64,000 bases of DNA from Molossus alvarezi (GCA_037176705.1 CM073899.1:6634001-6698000), one strand, 5' to 3'; positions 1 through 11,515 are shown, counted from the first letter of the stretch. Program-made: numbers and translations. The notes: generated by a model not told the origin, from the letters alone.

Positions 1-225
1 TATTTATTTATTTATTTATTTTTCCATCACCATTTATCCCCCAAACCTTCTTCTACCTCCCACCTCTCCCATACCCACGATCACCACACTGTTGTCTGTG
101 TCCATGAATTCTCTTTTTTTTATCTCTTTTTTGTTCAATTCATCCACTCACCCCCAACACCCCACGTACTAGAGCTGTCTGCCTGCTCTCTATGAGTCTG
201 TCTCTATTTTGCTTGTTAGTTCAGT
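1..225 (-). mobile_element. L1 3' UTR fragment, cut by window edge
   Basis: The stretch has the T-rich start, CCC-rich centre and 'ctgtgtccatg' wording seen at the 3' ends of the better-preserved minus-strand L1s at 4745, 42657 and 58641. It therefore reads as the reverse complement of an L1 3' UTR and its A-tail. A short TATT repeat at 1-20 is the tail. No ORF2 sequence follows, so the copy is strongly 5' truncated. It is diverged; family assignment by eye only. Confidence 0.6.
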
Positions 226-1349
226 TAAAATTTTAATATTACTTGCTAAAACATATAGACTCAATATCAGTGTTACATGAATATATTTACACTAAAATGA
301 AATTGAAACTCTGAAGGGCCTTTTAATTCTATGTCCTTAAAATTCTATGGATGTACTTATAACATTTTCTAAGTTGTGATACAAATATTCATGATCCTTT
401 TATGGGCTCTGATTATTCCAGAAATGGCTAAATTGGCATTATTCTAAAGCTCATGCTAAGTAATGATATTTTTTATAAAGGGGGAATAACATGGTGGTTT
501 ATGCTAGTATATAAGAAGATATTTAAAGCATCTTATTGTAAACATAAAGAGAAATAAAAATAAAAAGATGAGATTTTCATTTAGAAAAACTATATCTGTC
601 CATGGAAAAGTTATTAGTCTGTTCTGTGCCTTTCTTACAATAAAAATAATTTTAATATTATTTGTTGTCTATACATTGGTTTGAGATGAAACCAGTATAA
701 ATTTGGTAGTATCTGGCTTACTTTATTAAGACAAAAATATGCTGTAAGAACTGTTTTCATGTTTCTCCCCAGCTCTAATCTCACTATTTTGTAACAACCC
801 TTTTGAGAAATGTGCTTATTCATAGTAACCTGTTTCCAATTCTCTAAGAGATCTATGGAACCAAGTGAGGAAGGGCAGATTTATTTAACAGAAAATTTGA
901 ATGTTGAGAAGAGAATAATTAGAACCAAAGACATGTGAAATCTCTGATGCTTGAACACTGAAAGTTGCTCCTCATTCCGGAGTTGTCTAGTCTCTGTCAT
1001 TGCTAAAGCATTATTTTGAAATTATTTATTTGATTCTCTGAATTACTCAAATGTCCATCCAGTGGATCATTTTCTCATTAATCAGTGTCTGTTTTATTAT
1101 TTGTGGCTCACAAATATTGCACATGAAATGCTGTGACACAGTGCCCATGTGTCCGGGAGGCCGATTTCTGAGCCATTTGGGGGGCTTGTACAGAAGAATG
1201 GGGAGTACATTGAATCAGGAATCAAGCTAGTTTCCCCCATAAGCACTTAAATTTTATTTCATAAAAAATCATATAAATCCATGCTCTTATGGTCAATTAC
1301 CTGAAATCTTGCAATAATCTCTTGATTTATTCTCTCCAGCTCATCCTGC
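226..1349. other. Unclassified AT-rich intergenic DNA
   Basis: No coding frame with plausible composition, no SINE head and no L1 wording is visible. The only open frame of any length (about 62 codons near 635-823, minus) has no recognisable motif and looks like chance. Nothing else to report. Confidence 0.5.
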
Positions 1350-1870
1350 ATATTATTGTTAGAGTGGCATTTTAAAATCACGACTGCTAATGTACCTTCT
1401 TTGTTCAGAAACTTCCAAGACCTCTTTGTGATTTATTAAATATTCTTTGCATTCCTCAGAAAAGCATTCAGTGCCCTACACAATATGATTTGAGCTTTAC
1501 TTTTTAGCTATACATTCTAAGTGTACCTCTCTTATATACTTCTGGAAAAATGAACAGTTCTTACTCCACAAACATGCTCCCATAATTTACTATCATTCTG
1601 CCTTTGCTCACGCTATTTTCTATTTCTAGATGCACCCTCTCTTAGTCTTTCTCTGACAAAATTCTATCCAAGTGTTAAAATCATACACAAATTCTTCTTC
1701 ATTATTAACATCTCTTGACCCTGAATTAGGTCTTCTCACATGTATATTTTAATGATCAATTTATACATTGATTTATATATTAAAATTAAATACTTTTTAT
1801 TCCCTCTACCACCTAGGCAGTGCTTCATTTAGTAGATTCTCAGTGAACACTTTTAGATTGAACAGAAACT
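1350..1870 (+). repeat. Ancient L2-like LINE 3' relic
   Basis: Several short blocks occur in the order expected of a mammalian L2 3' end read on the plus strand: a block like 'gccctacacaatatgattt' near 1475, 'ctgcctttgctcacgct' near 1600, and 'gcagtgcttcatttagtagattctcagtgaac' split across 1818-1850. The last resembles the 'cacagtgcctggcacatagtaggtgctcagtaaa' type ending. Each block is diverged and the order is the main support. Could be another old LINE or MIR-related relic. Confidence 0.4.
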
Positions 1871-2979
1871 TGTATTATTTATATTTTAGTTCCTAGTTGT
1901 ACCAGTCAAGGTATCAAGTTGTGTGAAGTGACCGCGACAGAAAATCTAAAAGGGCTTAGGTGTAAAGAGATGTATTGGTTTATAAAGGCGAGGGCAGCAC
2001 TGTGAAGCGGTGGGGATTTATATGTTCTTGCCCCATTTCTAATGCAGTCATCCTCTTTGCCCTGTTTCAAATTCAGCTGTCGTCTTAGACTGTGACAAGC
2101 TCAGAATTGATGAATGTATCTGGAAATATACAGAGAATTAGAGACTGTCTTTTATGTTAGATTATTCCTCAAAGCAGAAGTTTCTTTCTTGGAAGAGTCA
2201 AAAAGTTCTTTGAAATGTATTAACTGAAATTGAGCAAAGTGCTTATGCTGATTCAGATCCTTATTCAAATGGAATGCTGTGTGGTGCACGGTTTTGCCTG
2301 TATCACCAGCACTATTGTAAACAGGAGGATAGCGTACCCTTAGACAGTCAGCCATACCAGTGGTTTAGGAAAGTGGGCAACCTTTCTCGAAGCAATGGGT
2401 CTAGGAGAAAAAAAGAAAAGTGTTTGCTGAGAGGGAGAGAGAGAGAAAGAGAGACCCTAGGTTGATCCACATAGAGCCAAATCTGGCCCACTTGCTTTGC
2501 CTGACTGTACACTAGAGGCTGGAAGTTAACTTACCACACTTCATATGCTCCCCCTCCAGGCATCATTCTTTGGTGAGATACTAGCAGAAGTCTTTAGCAC
2601 TGCCTCTCCCATTTTCTTCATTAATTTTGTATGTAAAGTGCATATAATAGCCCACTTACAGCAACCATCTTGTGATCGAGAGAAAAGTCAATAACATGAT
2701 AGAGATGTTGAACTCATATCACTGAGCCCTGAAATAATTCCTATAGCTAGCTACCTGTGAACTCATTATTATGTAAGAAAAATAAACTGTTTAAGTATTA
2801 AACCTGGATCTGCCTTGGACAAGGTACAAGATGTTCAAGGGAGAACTTCACTGAACTTTCATTTTAAAATGTTAAAAATGTTATATAATGAAATGTGTCA
2901 TTATTTAGAATATCTGCTTAATCACATAAAGTTCATTGATGTGGCTTTAAATTTTATGTTACTATTAAAAACTATTACT
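1871..2979. other. Unclassified intergenic DNA
   Basis: Mixed AT-rich sequence with a short GA-rich run at about 2430-2456. The block just after it ('gagccaaatctggcccac', near 2474) resembles wording found in old mammalian DNA-transposon relics, but too little is preserved to name a family. No credible coding region. Confidence 0.4.
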
Positions 2980-3649
2980 TGTATATCATTATAATTAACT
3001 AGTTATGAATAGCAGGAAAGGAGCTAAGGGAAGGCCAAATATTATAGGCATGTCCTTTGGGCTGCTGCACCAGGAAGGTAAGCTTTATACCCCCCAGGGA
3101 GCCACCAGTCTATTCCAAGCAGATCTCTGGGGGAAGAGACTGAACAGTAAAGTTGGGGTGATGCTAGGAAGATGACATGGGAGCAGATCTTTGGCCAAAA
3201 TAACTATGGCCACTGCAAGGGCATGAAGTTTGGAATATATAATCCCCTGGAAAAAAGAGTTTGCTGTTTTGGTGTTTGTGCTTGACTCCTGGCTTGCGGG
3301 GCTCTCTAACTCCTGCTTCCTGGCATTTGCCCACGTGGTGCACAACCATGTGGACCCTCACACACACTGTACTAATGGACTGCAGCTAGCCTGATGCTGA
3401 GCTGGACCCAGCTGCAACATGGAATGGAAACTCTGGACACTGGCCTTGCTTCTAGCTCTACTGAAACCTCAGCTACACGCCTTCTATGACTGAAATGGGG
3501 CTTTAAAAACACAGAAATATAATTCCACCCACATAAAAATCATTCATCCTCCCATGCGAGTCTCAGAATATTCTTTTTATCAACATATTGTAAGAACCCC
3601 ACCCCTAGCACCCAATGGGGAAGAGGATACCCCAATTTCTCCAATAACA
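2980..3649 (-). mobile_element. Solo LTR, endogenous retrovirus-like family (copy 1)
   Basis: Read on the minus strand this block aligns along its whole length with the plus-strand blocks at 5923-6636, 19393-20066 and 23882-24542. Shared landmarks, in order, are TGTT at the start, 'cttgcagtggcca', a C-rich block, a CTTCCTGG box, 'catgcctataatatttggcc' and an 'aactagttaattataatg' end. The edges TG...CA fit an LTR. It is closest to the copy at 5923: both share 'caaactc' plus an 'aggggatta' block and the 'ggccttccctt' ending. No gag, pol or env frame adjoins it, so it looks like a solo LTR. The exact retroviral class cannot be set by eye. Confidence 0.7.
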
Positions 3650-4744
3650 TTTTGTATAGCAAGATCCAGCTATATTCTTTATGATATACACTAAGATTTA
3701 TAAAATCAAACAATGCCACCACTCATTAACCTTTTTTTTGAAAAGTCATTGTCCTTTTAAAATATTTTGTTTGTATATATTATTCTTGAATTAATTAATA
3801 GTAAATTATAAAAGTGAAGTATTTTAAATATTTGAATATTTACATTTTGTAATAAGTTTAATATTGCTAATTTAAACATTTATTTCACTTTTAACTTCTA
3901 CAAGAAATAATGATATATATAACCCACATAGACAACAGCACTTTAGTCCTCCAAAATTTTAAGAGATAGTAGAATCTCTGAAAAGCATTCTTGCAAATAA
4001 CTACTTTGTTCATTTTCTTCATAATATGCCAAAACAGAGTATTCATTACATTTGGCTGTGCAAAACAAAGTGGTAAATGTATCTGGTCATAGAACAAAAT
4101 GTTCCCCTTTACAATATATCAATTAACATTAATTAATCACTAATAAAATGATTATCTCAACTGAAAGTTCATCAAACTGAAATTATTTTACTTTTAAGGC
4201 ATATACATATGAAAGATGAAAGATGAATGAAATAAAACACAAGAAATATTTTTTATGATCAATCAAATGGCATACAGTCTAATTTGTATGACAACCTAGA
4301 AACAGTACAGATAAATTTTATTGTTATAATATCCTGTAATAGTTACATAATTATACTTTTGCATGTTAAAAATATAATTGGAAAACTTAAAGTGTATATA
4401 TATGTGTATGTATATATACATATATATGCTTTATATGTATATAAGTATATATACATATATATATTAGATATATATTATATAATAATTTCACTTCATTTGC
4501 TATAACTAAATGAACATAAGAATTTCATACAGTTTGAGAAGTATAACTCTTTAGTTACCTTTTCACTTTTATTGTTTTATTACATGCATTCCTCTAAAAC
4601 ATTTGAAAAAATATTTAATACTGGGTTAAGGAAAAACTTGTTGGCAGAGAAAAAATAATTCAGTGAGATATAGTTTGATGTTATAGAGTCCACCATCCTT
4701 CAACCTATTATCTCCAATTTTTTTTTTGTTTTGACCTTATTTTC
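3650..4744. other. Unclassified, very AT-rich DNA
   Basis: Long AT-rich stretch without recognisable repeats apart from the TA-rich tract at 4393-4482. Open frames here are short and biased by A and T runs; none is supported. Confidence 0.5.
4393..4482. repeat. Imperfect (TA)n / (TATATG)n tract
   Basis: Alternating T and A with scattered G and C (tatatgtgta, tacatatata). It reads open in one frame only because of its composition. Confidence 0.8.
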
Positions 4745-5510
4745 TTTCTTTTAATTAATTTATTTTTATTACAGATGTTTCTCTTTTTCCCCCATTGACA
4801 CCCTCCTCCCACCCACCCCCACAGCATTGTTGTCTATGTTCATTGGTTACACTTATATGCATATAAGTTCTGTGATTTATCTCTTTCCTCCCCACACCCC
4901 TCTTCCAAGGTTTGTCAGTCTGTTCCCTACTTCTATGTCTCAGGGTCTATTTTGTTCATCAGTTTATTTTGTTCATTATATTCCACAAATAAGTGAGATC
5001 ATATGATATTTATCTTTCACTGAGTGGCTTATTTCACTTAGCATAATACTCTCCAGGTCCTTCCATGTCATCTCAAAGGATAAGAGATCTTTCTTTCTTA
5101 TAGCTGCATAGTATTCCATTGTGCATATGTACCATAGCTTTTTTATCCACTCATCTACTGATGGACACTTAGGCTGTTTCCAGATCTTAGCAATTGTGAA
5201 TTGTTCTTGTATGAACATAGGGGTACATGTATTCTTTTTGATTGGTGTTTCAGGCTTCTTAGGTTATATTCCTAGAAGTGGGATCTTCTAGGTGAAGTGA
5301 TAGTTCAATTTTTAATTTTTTGAGGTAACACCATATTGATTTCCACAGTGACTGCCCAGTCTGCATTGCCACCAGCAGTGTACTACAGTCCCCTTTTCTC
5401 CACACCCTCGCCAGCACTCATTGTTTAATGATTTGTTGATGTCAGCCATTCTGATAGGTGTGAGGTGATACCTCATAGTTGTTTTAATTTCCATCTCTCT
5501 GATGATTAAT
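4745..5510 (-). mobile_element. 5'-truncated L1, 3' UTR and ORF2 C-terminus
   Basis: On the minus strand the last part of L1 ORF2 is readable, with the typical C-terminal wording 'KLWYICTMEYYAAIRKK' and 'KDKYHMISLICGI' followed by a stop at 4976-4978. The 3' UTR and A-rich tail then run to 4745. Homology stops near 5510, so about 770 bp of a full element remain. The 3' UTR wording matches the L1 at 50000-56420, which suggests the same subfamily. Confidence 0.9.
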
Positions 5511-5539
5511 GTCAAAGCAAGAATCAGGACCAGTGTATA

Positions 5540-5668
5540 TACAAGGTGGGACAAAAGTAGATTTAAAGTTGTTCATATGGAAAATCATACAATTATTAAT
5601 AAATAATAAAAAAAAATAAGCTGTTTCATGTACTCAGAATTGTAAACCCACTTTTGCTCCAAACTGTA
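5540..5668. mobile_element. Mariner-type MITE with TA target duplication
   Basis: Inverted ends can be read directly: 'caaggtgggacaaaagtag' at the left and, reverse complemented, 'cagtttggagcaaaagtggg' at the right, both followed by 'tttaaag/tttacaa'. A TA dinucleotide flanks each side (5540-5541 and 5667-5668). The interior is about 60 bp of AT-rich DNA, too short for a transposase, so this is a non-autonomous element. The ends match a mariner MITE family of mammals that I recall by its 'gggtggggcaaaagtaggttta' terminus. Confidence 0.85.
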
Positions 5669-5760
5669 TGTACCACATCTTCATTATCCAATCATCTATT
5701 GGCGGATACTTCTGCCATTTCTACCTCTATGCCACTGGGAATATTGCTGCAATCAACACA
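5669..5760 (-). mobile_element. Inverted 5' part of a twin-primed L1
   Basis: Reverse complement reads as the L1 ORF2 C-terminal region 'attgcagcaatattccc ... gatggataatgaagatgtggtaca'. In L1 this sequence sits immediately upstream of the 'tgcacagtggaatattactcagc' segment, which here follows on the opposite strand at 5761. An inverted 5' segment joined to a direct 3' segment at adjacent L1 positions is the signature of twin priming. Confidence 0.75.
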
Positions 5761-5922
5761 AATAAATGTTTTCAAGTGTTTTATATGCACAGTGGAATAT
5801 TACTCAGCCATATGAGAAGATGAAACTGTCATTTGTGACAACGTGGTTGGAGCTTGAGAATATCATGCTAAGCAAAATAAGTCAGACCGAAAACGGCAAG
5901 AACCATGTGATTTTACTCATAC
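5761..5922 (+). mobile_element. L1 3' part (ORF2 end), left of nested LTR
   Basis: Plus-strand L1 wording: 'cagtggaatattactcagcc', then 'catgctaagcaaaataagtcagac' near 5867-5887, then the start of the 3' UTR ('ttttactcat'). It breaks at 5922 at the LTR and resumes at 6637. Diverged, older than the minus-strand L1s nearby. Confidence 0.85.
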
Positions 5923-6636
5923 TGTTGTCAGTGGAGGTAGAGTAGCCCCTTTCCCACTGTGTACTGGGTGTGGGATCCTTATGCTATCTCAAGAAAGAGA
6001 ATTTTTTCTGAGGCTCGTATGGAAGGATGAGTTATTTTTCTTTCTGTAGAATTACATCCTTGGGTTTCCAGAGACTCATTTCCCTTAATCCAGTCCTGGA
6101 AGGAGTGTGGGTGGGGATTCAGTAGAGCTAAAAGCAAAGCCAAGGTCCAGGTTTCTGTTCCATGTTGGAATTGGGTCCGCTACAGCATTGGGTTAATTGC
6201 AGTCCATTAGTCCCTTGTGTGTGGCGTCCACATGGCTGTGGGCTACGTCAGAGCCCCACAAGCCAGGAATCATACAGGAGGAACCAGAGACCAACAGAAA
6301 ACCAATTACAAGGAAGAGAGCAAACTCCTTTGTTTAGGGGATTAAATATTCCAGATCTTCCCGCTTGCATTGGCCACACCTACTCTGGCTAATGACCTGT
6401 TCCCAGGTGCAACTGATACGTTAGTACCTTTCCCATTTCACCCAGACTTTATTGGGCATGTGTCTATTCTCCCCCTGTCTTGTCCCTTCCCCCAGCAATC
6501 TGTGGGGAATAGACTCCCTGGGGAGTGTTAAAATGCAGCTTCCTAGCAAAGCCACACAAATGACATGCCTATAATATTTGGCCTTCCCTTTGCTCCATCC
6601 TTGTTGTTAATAACTAAGTTAATTACAATGGCATCA
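5923..6636 (+). mobile_element. Solo LTR nested in an L1 3' UTR (copy 2)
   Basis: Starts TGTTGT and ends 'ggcatca'. It aligns with the LTRs at 2980-3649 (minus), 19393-20066 and 23882-24542. L1 3' UTR text continues on both sides ('actcat' before, 'atgtggatatgaaa' after), so the LTR inserted into an existing L1. No retroviral coding sequence is attached, consistent with a solo LTR left by LTR-LTR recombination. Confidence 0.75.
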
Positions 6637-6895
6637 ATATGTGGATATGAAATTGAAAGCAACAGATGAAACAACAAGACAAACAAAAATTTATAGACAA
6701 AGACAACAAACAGTATGGTGGTTTTCAGAGGCAAAGGGGGTCAGAAAGTAGTAAAATGTAAAGGGCATCAAATAAATGGTGATGGAAGATTTAACTTTGG
6801 ATGGTAAACACACAAGGCAATATACAGTTGATGTGTTATACAACTGTGCTCTTGAAACCTATATAATTTCATTAACCAATGTCACCCCAATTTTT
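6637..6895 (+). mobile_element. L1 3' UTR, right of nested LTR
   Basis: Continues the L1 of 5761-5922: 'agacaacaaacagtatggtgg', a GGCAAAGGGGG block, 'tatacagttgatgtgttat' and the end 'cctatataatttcattaacc ... gtcacccca', the usual ending of this class of L1 3' UTR. Confidence 0.85.
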
Positions 6896-7399
6896 TTGCC
6901 ATGATAGTTTAATATTGAATTATTTACATTGAACAGATATCACAAAAATGCTTACTGAGAAATCTGAAAAAATATTGAGATTTTTAAAAATGTCCTTTAT
7001 AACTGGTATCTCTGAACGTACCCTTTTAAGTTTATAACTACTTTTAGGGTAATTTGTACTATTAACTATCAAATACATGTAGAAAATAAAGGTGCAATTT
7101 AGCTTATAATAAATATCCAACTATTCAGATGTCTTTCTAGAATTTAAATGTATACCTACCAGTTGACAAGAAACTGTCATGATTATCTCCTGAAAAGAGG
7201 GGAGGAATATTTTATGATCTATTTATCTCCTGTGAGTACTTTGAATTAAAATTGAAATTTGTAAAAACTAGCTAAAGTAAAACCCCACTAATTTGTACTA
7301 AAAAATGGGAAGACCCATCTGAATTAACATGAAAATAGATATTTGTTCATTGCAATAACAATGCCATATTTATGCTATACTTAGTTTTAATGAAAAAAA
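6896..7399. other. Unclassified AT-rich DNA
   Basis: No recognisable repeat or coding frame. Short minus-strand open frames (for example 6920-7120) are composed of common AT codons and have no motif. Confidence 0.5.
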
Positions 7400-8150
7400 A
7401 AAAGGGTAATGAGAATCAGAAATGATATAAGATTTCAAATTATTACAAAGAGACTTAAAAACTATGATTAATATTTTAAGAGCAATAAATGGAAAAAATA
7501 GATTATATACAGGAACAGATGGGTAATGTAAGCAGAGTGGAGGATACTCTAAGAAGGAATTCAAAGAAAAATGCTAAAAAAAAACCCAAAAATAAAAAAC
7601 TATAATGGAAATGCAAAATGTCTTTGATGGGCTCATCAATAAACTAAACATAGCTAAGGAAAGATTCAATGAATGTAAAAGATAGTTCAATAAACCTCCC
7701 TAACTGAAATGCAAATAGAAAACATATTTTAAGAATTCATTCAGAACATCATTGTACTCAGACAATTTCAGAAAGGGTAATATAATTGGACATGGCAGGA
7801 AAAGAAAGAGAGAGAAAAAGAAGAAATATTTGAAATAACAAGGCTAAGAATTACAATAGACATCAAAAATCATGAGAGTGGAGTAAAGAAGAAAACATTA
7901 TTTAGAATTTTACATTCAGCAGAAGTATCTTTCAAATGGGAAAGAGAAATAAAGGAAACAAAATCTGGGAGATTTCTTTGCCAGAAGATCTGCCCTGCAG
8001 GCAAAGTTTGAAGAAATTCTTCAGGGAGAAGAAAAATCATATGTCAAATATTTGGATGAACATAAAAACAGGAAGTGATAGAGACGGAATAAATAAAGAC
8101 AAATCAGGATTTATTTTCAAATGTACTATCATTTTAACTTAATTATATGT
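7400..8150 (+). mobile_element. Old L1 relic covering ORF1 region
   Basis: The plus strand carries degraded ORF1 wording: 'ttttacattcagcagaagtatctttcaaa' in two overlapping blocks near 7909-7937, then 'ccctgcaggcaaagtttgaagaaattcttcagggagaag' near 7990-8032. In mammalian L1s these come from the C-terminal domain of the RNA-binding protein and the end of ORF1. Stops and indels are frequent. Boundaries are approximate. Confidence 0.55.
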
Positions 8151-9535
8151 GTGGATACTGTAAACAACTTTAAAGTCTAAGCAGTTAGAAACTAACTGAA
8201 AGACAAACACTTTACAGAAATGTTACTAGTCTTCTTTGGCAATAAATATAATAATGAAAATGTCTTACAAAAATGAGCTTTAAAATTTATAGAAATGAAA
8301 TTGAAAAGGAAAGAGAAATTTTACAGAAGTTGGGATCTTTTAAACATTCTATTACCACAAAAAAGAAAATATTTTAGATAATCCACCTTGCTTCCTTTTT
8401 TTAGGCACTAAGTTTTACTGAAAATTCTATTTTCCACATAGGCCTACATCATTATCATTTCTCAGTTACCACTATCAAAATTTCAATACAGAAATCATAA
8501 TCCTGAATTGGACTGTGTCAGTGTCTTCTCAAGGTCAAAAAGGCATGTTCATTTGGTTCATTGGGAAACCCCAACAGTGAACACAGTTGATGGTGTGTAG
8601 TAGATATGTAATAATAATTGTTGGATGAATGAATGATTGCATGAATGTATAAATATATAAACTTACTATTATTAATATAATAAAAGCTTATTTATTTTAT
8701 TTTAGAAATCATATTCTTTTCTATCCATAAAATGGATTTAATACGCTTGTTTTAAGTAATTTTACCTGAGTTAAAGAATCTGATTATGTACAAAATTGGG
8801 GGGGGGGAACTTCCTGAGTAAATTAAGCACAAAAATTAATAGAAATTTAGAGCTATGAATAATTTTATAAATTATTTAGTTCATGCTCTCGTTTTAAAAA
8901 TAAAAAATATTTATATTGATTACTTTAATAATATTTAATTTTGCAGGTCATTGAAGAGAGTTTGACTTACAACATTAAGAACTAACTTATGCACATGACC
9001 ATATATGGGAGTCAAGACATGTACATTGCTCAGTTCATTTAAATAAAGCACTGGGTTCCTGGACTTGACATAGTTGGTAAGAATTTAAATCCACATAAAA
9101 TTCATTAGAAATAAACGATAAAATAAAATTTTCTAGAGTGGGAGTCAAAAGAATCTCATCTACTTTTACTCTACAGAGAGGAGGAACAATATTTTTAACA
9201 TATTATTTAACATTCTGGGTCTTTTTCATAACATATAAAACCATAATGAATAATTACAAGTTCTCTGTCAATTGCCAACATTACATGGTTTTCCACATGT
9301 ATACCACATTATAAATATATATATTATCATTTAGTATATGCATGTTATAAATGTTTGTACAGTATAAAGCTGTATCCAAAACTGTTTTATTTACAGTTTT
9401 CTTCTGCTCATTGTTTTAAAAATACATAAATTGTATAATATGTTTAAAGAGAATAAGATAACCAAAGCTCTGTATTATTGTATGTTACTATAATCTATTT
9501 TTGTCATTGCATGTATAACAAAAGCCTTGACATAA
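8151..9535. other. Unclassified AT-rich DNA with a possible L2/MIR tail
   Basis: Mostly unrecognised. Near 8590-8660 the text 'gtgtagtagatatgtaataataattgttggatgaatgaatga' resembles the tail of an L2 or MIR3 element. A run of ten G lies at 8798-8807. No gene is supported. Confidence 0.4.
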
Positions 9536-9549
9536 ATAAAACAAAGCAT
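9536..9549 (+). repeat. Target-site duplication, left copy (HAL1-like LINE)
   Basis: ATAAAACAAAGCAT here and ATAAAACAAAACAT at 11341-11354 match at 13 of 14 positions and exactly bracket the element. Confidence 0.8.
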
Positions 9550-11340
9550 AAGGATTACCAAGGGGACTGAAGACTTCAAGACCTCACCTCCCACGACACA
9601 CTTGGCCTGTTGAGAAGAACTTACAGTCAATGTGGCGACACAGGTAAACATGGTACTCGCCTCCTCCCACAACCACATTAAAATTACAACTAAAGTACAA
9701 CACAACTATCACTCAAAATTGCCTGAAATCAATCTGAATGGAAGTCCTACAACTATGAAATTAAAGCAGCCACCACATGAAGACTACAGTCAAGACTCAA
9801 TTACAACAGAAGGGTGTACAGTCCACAATAGGGGTGCACCTCAAAAGCACAGCTGGGGTGAACAGGGAGGCTGTGCCACTGGATCCTACAGGACACCTAC
9901 AACAATAGACCACCCTATGAAGCCTAGGAGACATAGCAACTCTACCTAATACATAGAAACAATCACAGGAAAGCAGCCAAAAGGAGGAGACAAAGAAACA
10001 TGTCCCAAATTAAAGAAAAGAATAAAACTCCAGGAAAAGGATTAAACAAAATGGAGATAAGCAATCAATCATATGCGGAATTCAAAAAATTGCTAATAAG
10101 GTTGCTCAAGGAACTTGGTGAGGCCTTCAAAAAACTTAAGAAGACCTCCAAGGAACTTAGTTAGAACATCAACAACATAAAAAAAAGACCAGTCAGAAAT
10201 GAAGGATGCACTAACTGAAATAAAGAATAATTTACACAGATTCAATAGTAGAGTAGGTAAAGCCAAGAAGCAAACCATCGATTTGGAATATAAGGAAGCA
10301 AAAAATACTCAATCAGAACAGCAAAATGAAGAAAAGAATCCAAAAAAATTAGGGTAGTGTAAGGAGCCTCTGGGACAACTTCAAGCGTGCCAACATTCAC
10401 ATAATAGGGGTGCCAGATGGAGAAGAGAGAGAACAAGAAATTGAAAACCTATTTGAAAAAATAATGACAGAAAACTTCTCTAACTTGGTGAAGGAAACAA
10501 ACATACATGTCCAGGGAGCACAGAAAGTCCTGAACAAGATGAACCCAAGAGGTCCACACCAAGAAACATCATCATCAAAATGCCAAAGGTTAAATACAAA
10601 GAGAGAATCTTAAAAGTAGCAAGAGAAGAGCAGAAACCAACAAAGGACCTCCCATAAAACTTTCAGCTGATTTCTCAAAAGAAACTTTGCAAGTCAGAAC
10701 GGAGTGGCAAGAAATATTCAAAGTAATGAAAAGCAATGGCCTACAATCAAGAGTACTCTATCCTGCAAAGATATCATTAAAATCGATGGCCATATCATGA
10801 GTTTCCCAGATAAGAAAAAGCTAAAGGAGTTCATCACCACCAAACCAGTATTGTATGAAATGTTGAAGAGTCTTCCTAAAGGAGAAGAAGAAAAATATGA
10901 ACAATAAAATGTCAATTAATGCATATCTATCAACAATTGAATCTACAAAAAAAATGAGCAAGCAGAACAGAAATAGATTTCTGGATGCAGAAAACTTTGT
11001 GATGCTTGTCAGATGGGTGGGGGCTGGAGGGATGGGTGAAAAAATCGAAGGAATTAAGAAGTACAAATTGGTTGTTAGACTGATGAACCTTAAAGGGAAA
11101 GGTGGAGGGAGGGTGGGATGAGATAAACCAAACAACTTCTATGCATATTTGCATAACCAATGAACAGGGACAATAGTGTGGGGAAGACAGGGGCTGGGGG
11201 TGGGATTGAGGTGGAGGGTGTCAATGAGGAAAAAAAGGGGGGACATCTGTAATACAGTCAACAATAAAGATGTGTTTTAAAAAATAAAATCAAAAAAGAA
11301 ACATAAAATTTAAAAAATAATAAAATACAGATGTAAAAAA
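9550..11340 (+). mobile_element. HAL1-like (ORF1-only) LINE, full length with TSD
   Basis: The order is a 5' region of about 450 bp, one degraded ORF1, then directly a G-rich 3' UTR ('ggggctgggggtgggattgagg', near 11188-11210) and an A-rich tail after an AATAAA at about 11262. No ORF2 (endonuclease or reverse transcriptase) sequence lies between ORF1 and the 3' UTR. The element is bounded by a 14 bp target-site duplication, so this is the inserted unit and not an L1 that lost its middle afterwards. The layout matches the HAL1 ('half-L1') class of mammals, which would depend on L1 ORF2 supplied in trans. Age: moderately diverged, since ORF1 has several stops. Confidence 0.8.
10001..10906 (+). 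pseudogene. L1/HAL1 ORF1 pseudogene (RNA-binding chaperone)
   Basis: ORF1 encodes an RNA-binding nucleic-acid chaperone that coats its own transcript. A start at 10001 (MSQIKEKNK) is followed by a lysine- and glutamate-rich coiled-coil part. The frame is then lost at an in-frame TAG near 10163 and at an A-run shift near 10175-10185. The conserved central motif 'HIIGVPDGEEREQEIENLF' is readable at about 10398-10455, followed by the RRM and C-terminal domain ('LYPAKISLK' region near 10755, 'DKKKLKEFITTKPVLYEML' near 10808-10864). The remnant ends at a stop at about 10904-10906. It is broken by at least three lesions, so it is not expected to make protein. Confidence 0.8.
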
Positions 11341-11515
11341 ATAAAACAAAACATTACATACTGTTGCCTATGACTTAATAGAACTAAAATAAGAAACTCT
11401 AACATAATTGAACATTTTCACCATCTAATCATAAAATGGATCATAAAACAACTGAGGCATATTTTCTCTCACACAGAACCTCATTACCAAGAAATGATTT
11501 AAAAATCGCAACCTC

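Noticed and set aside
5923..6636. Plus-strand 76-codon frame at 6162-6392 as a retroviral accessory gene
   Set aside because: It is not conserved as an open frame in the other three LTR copies; it is part of the LTR.
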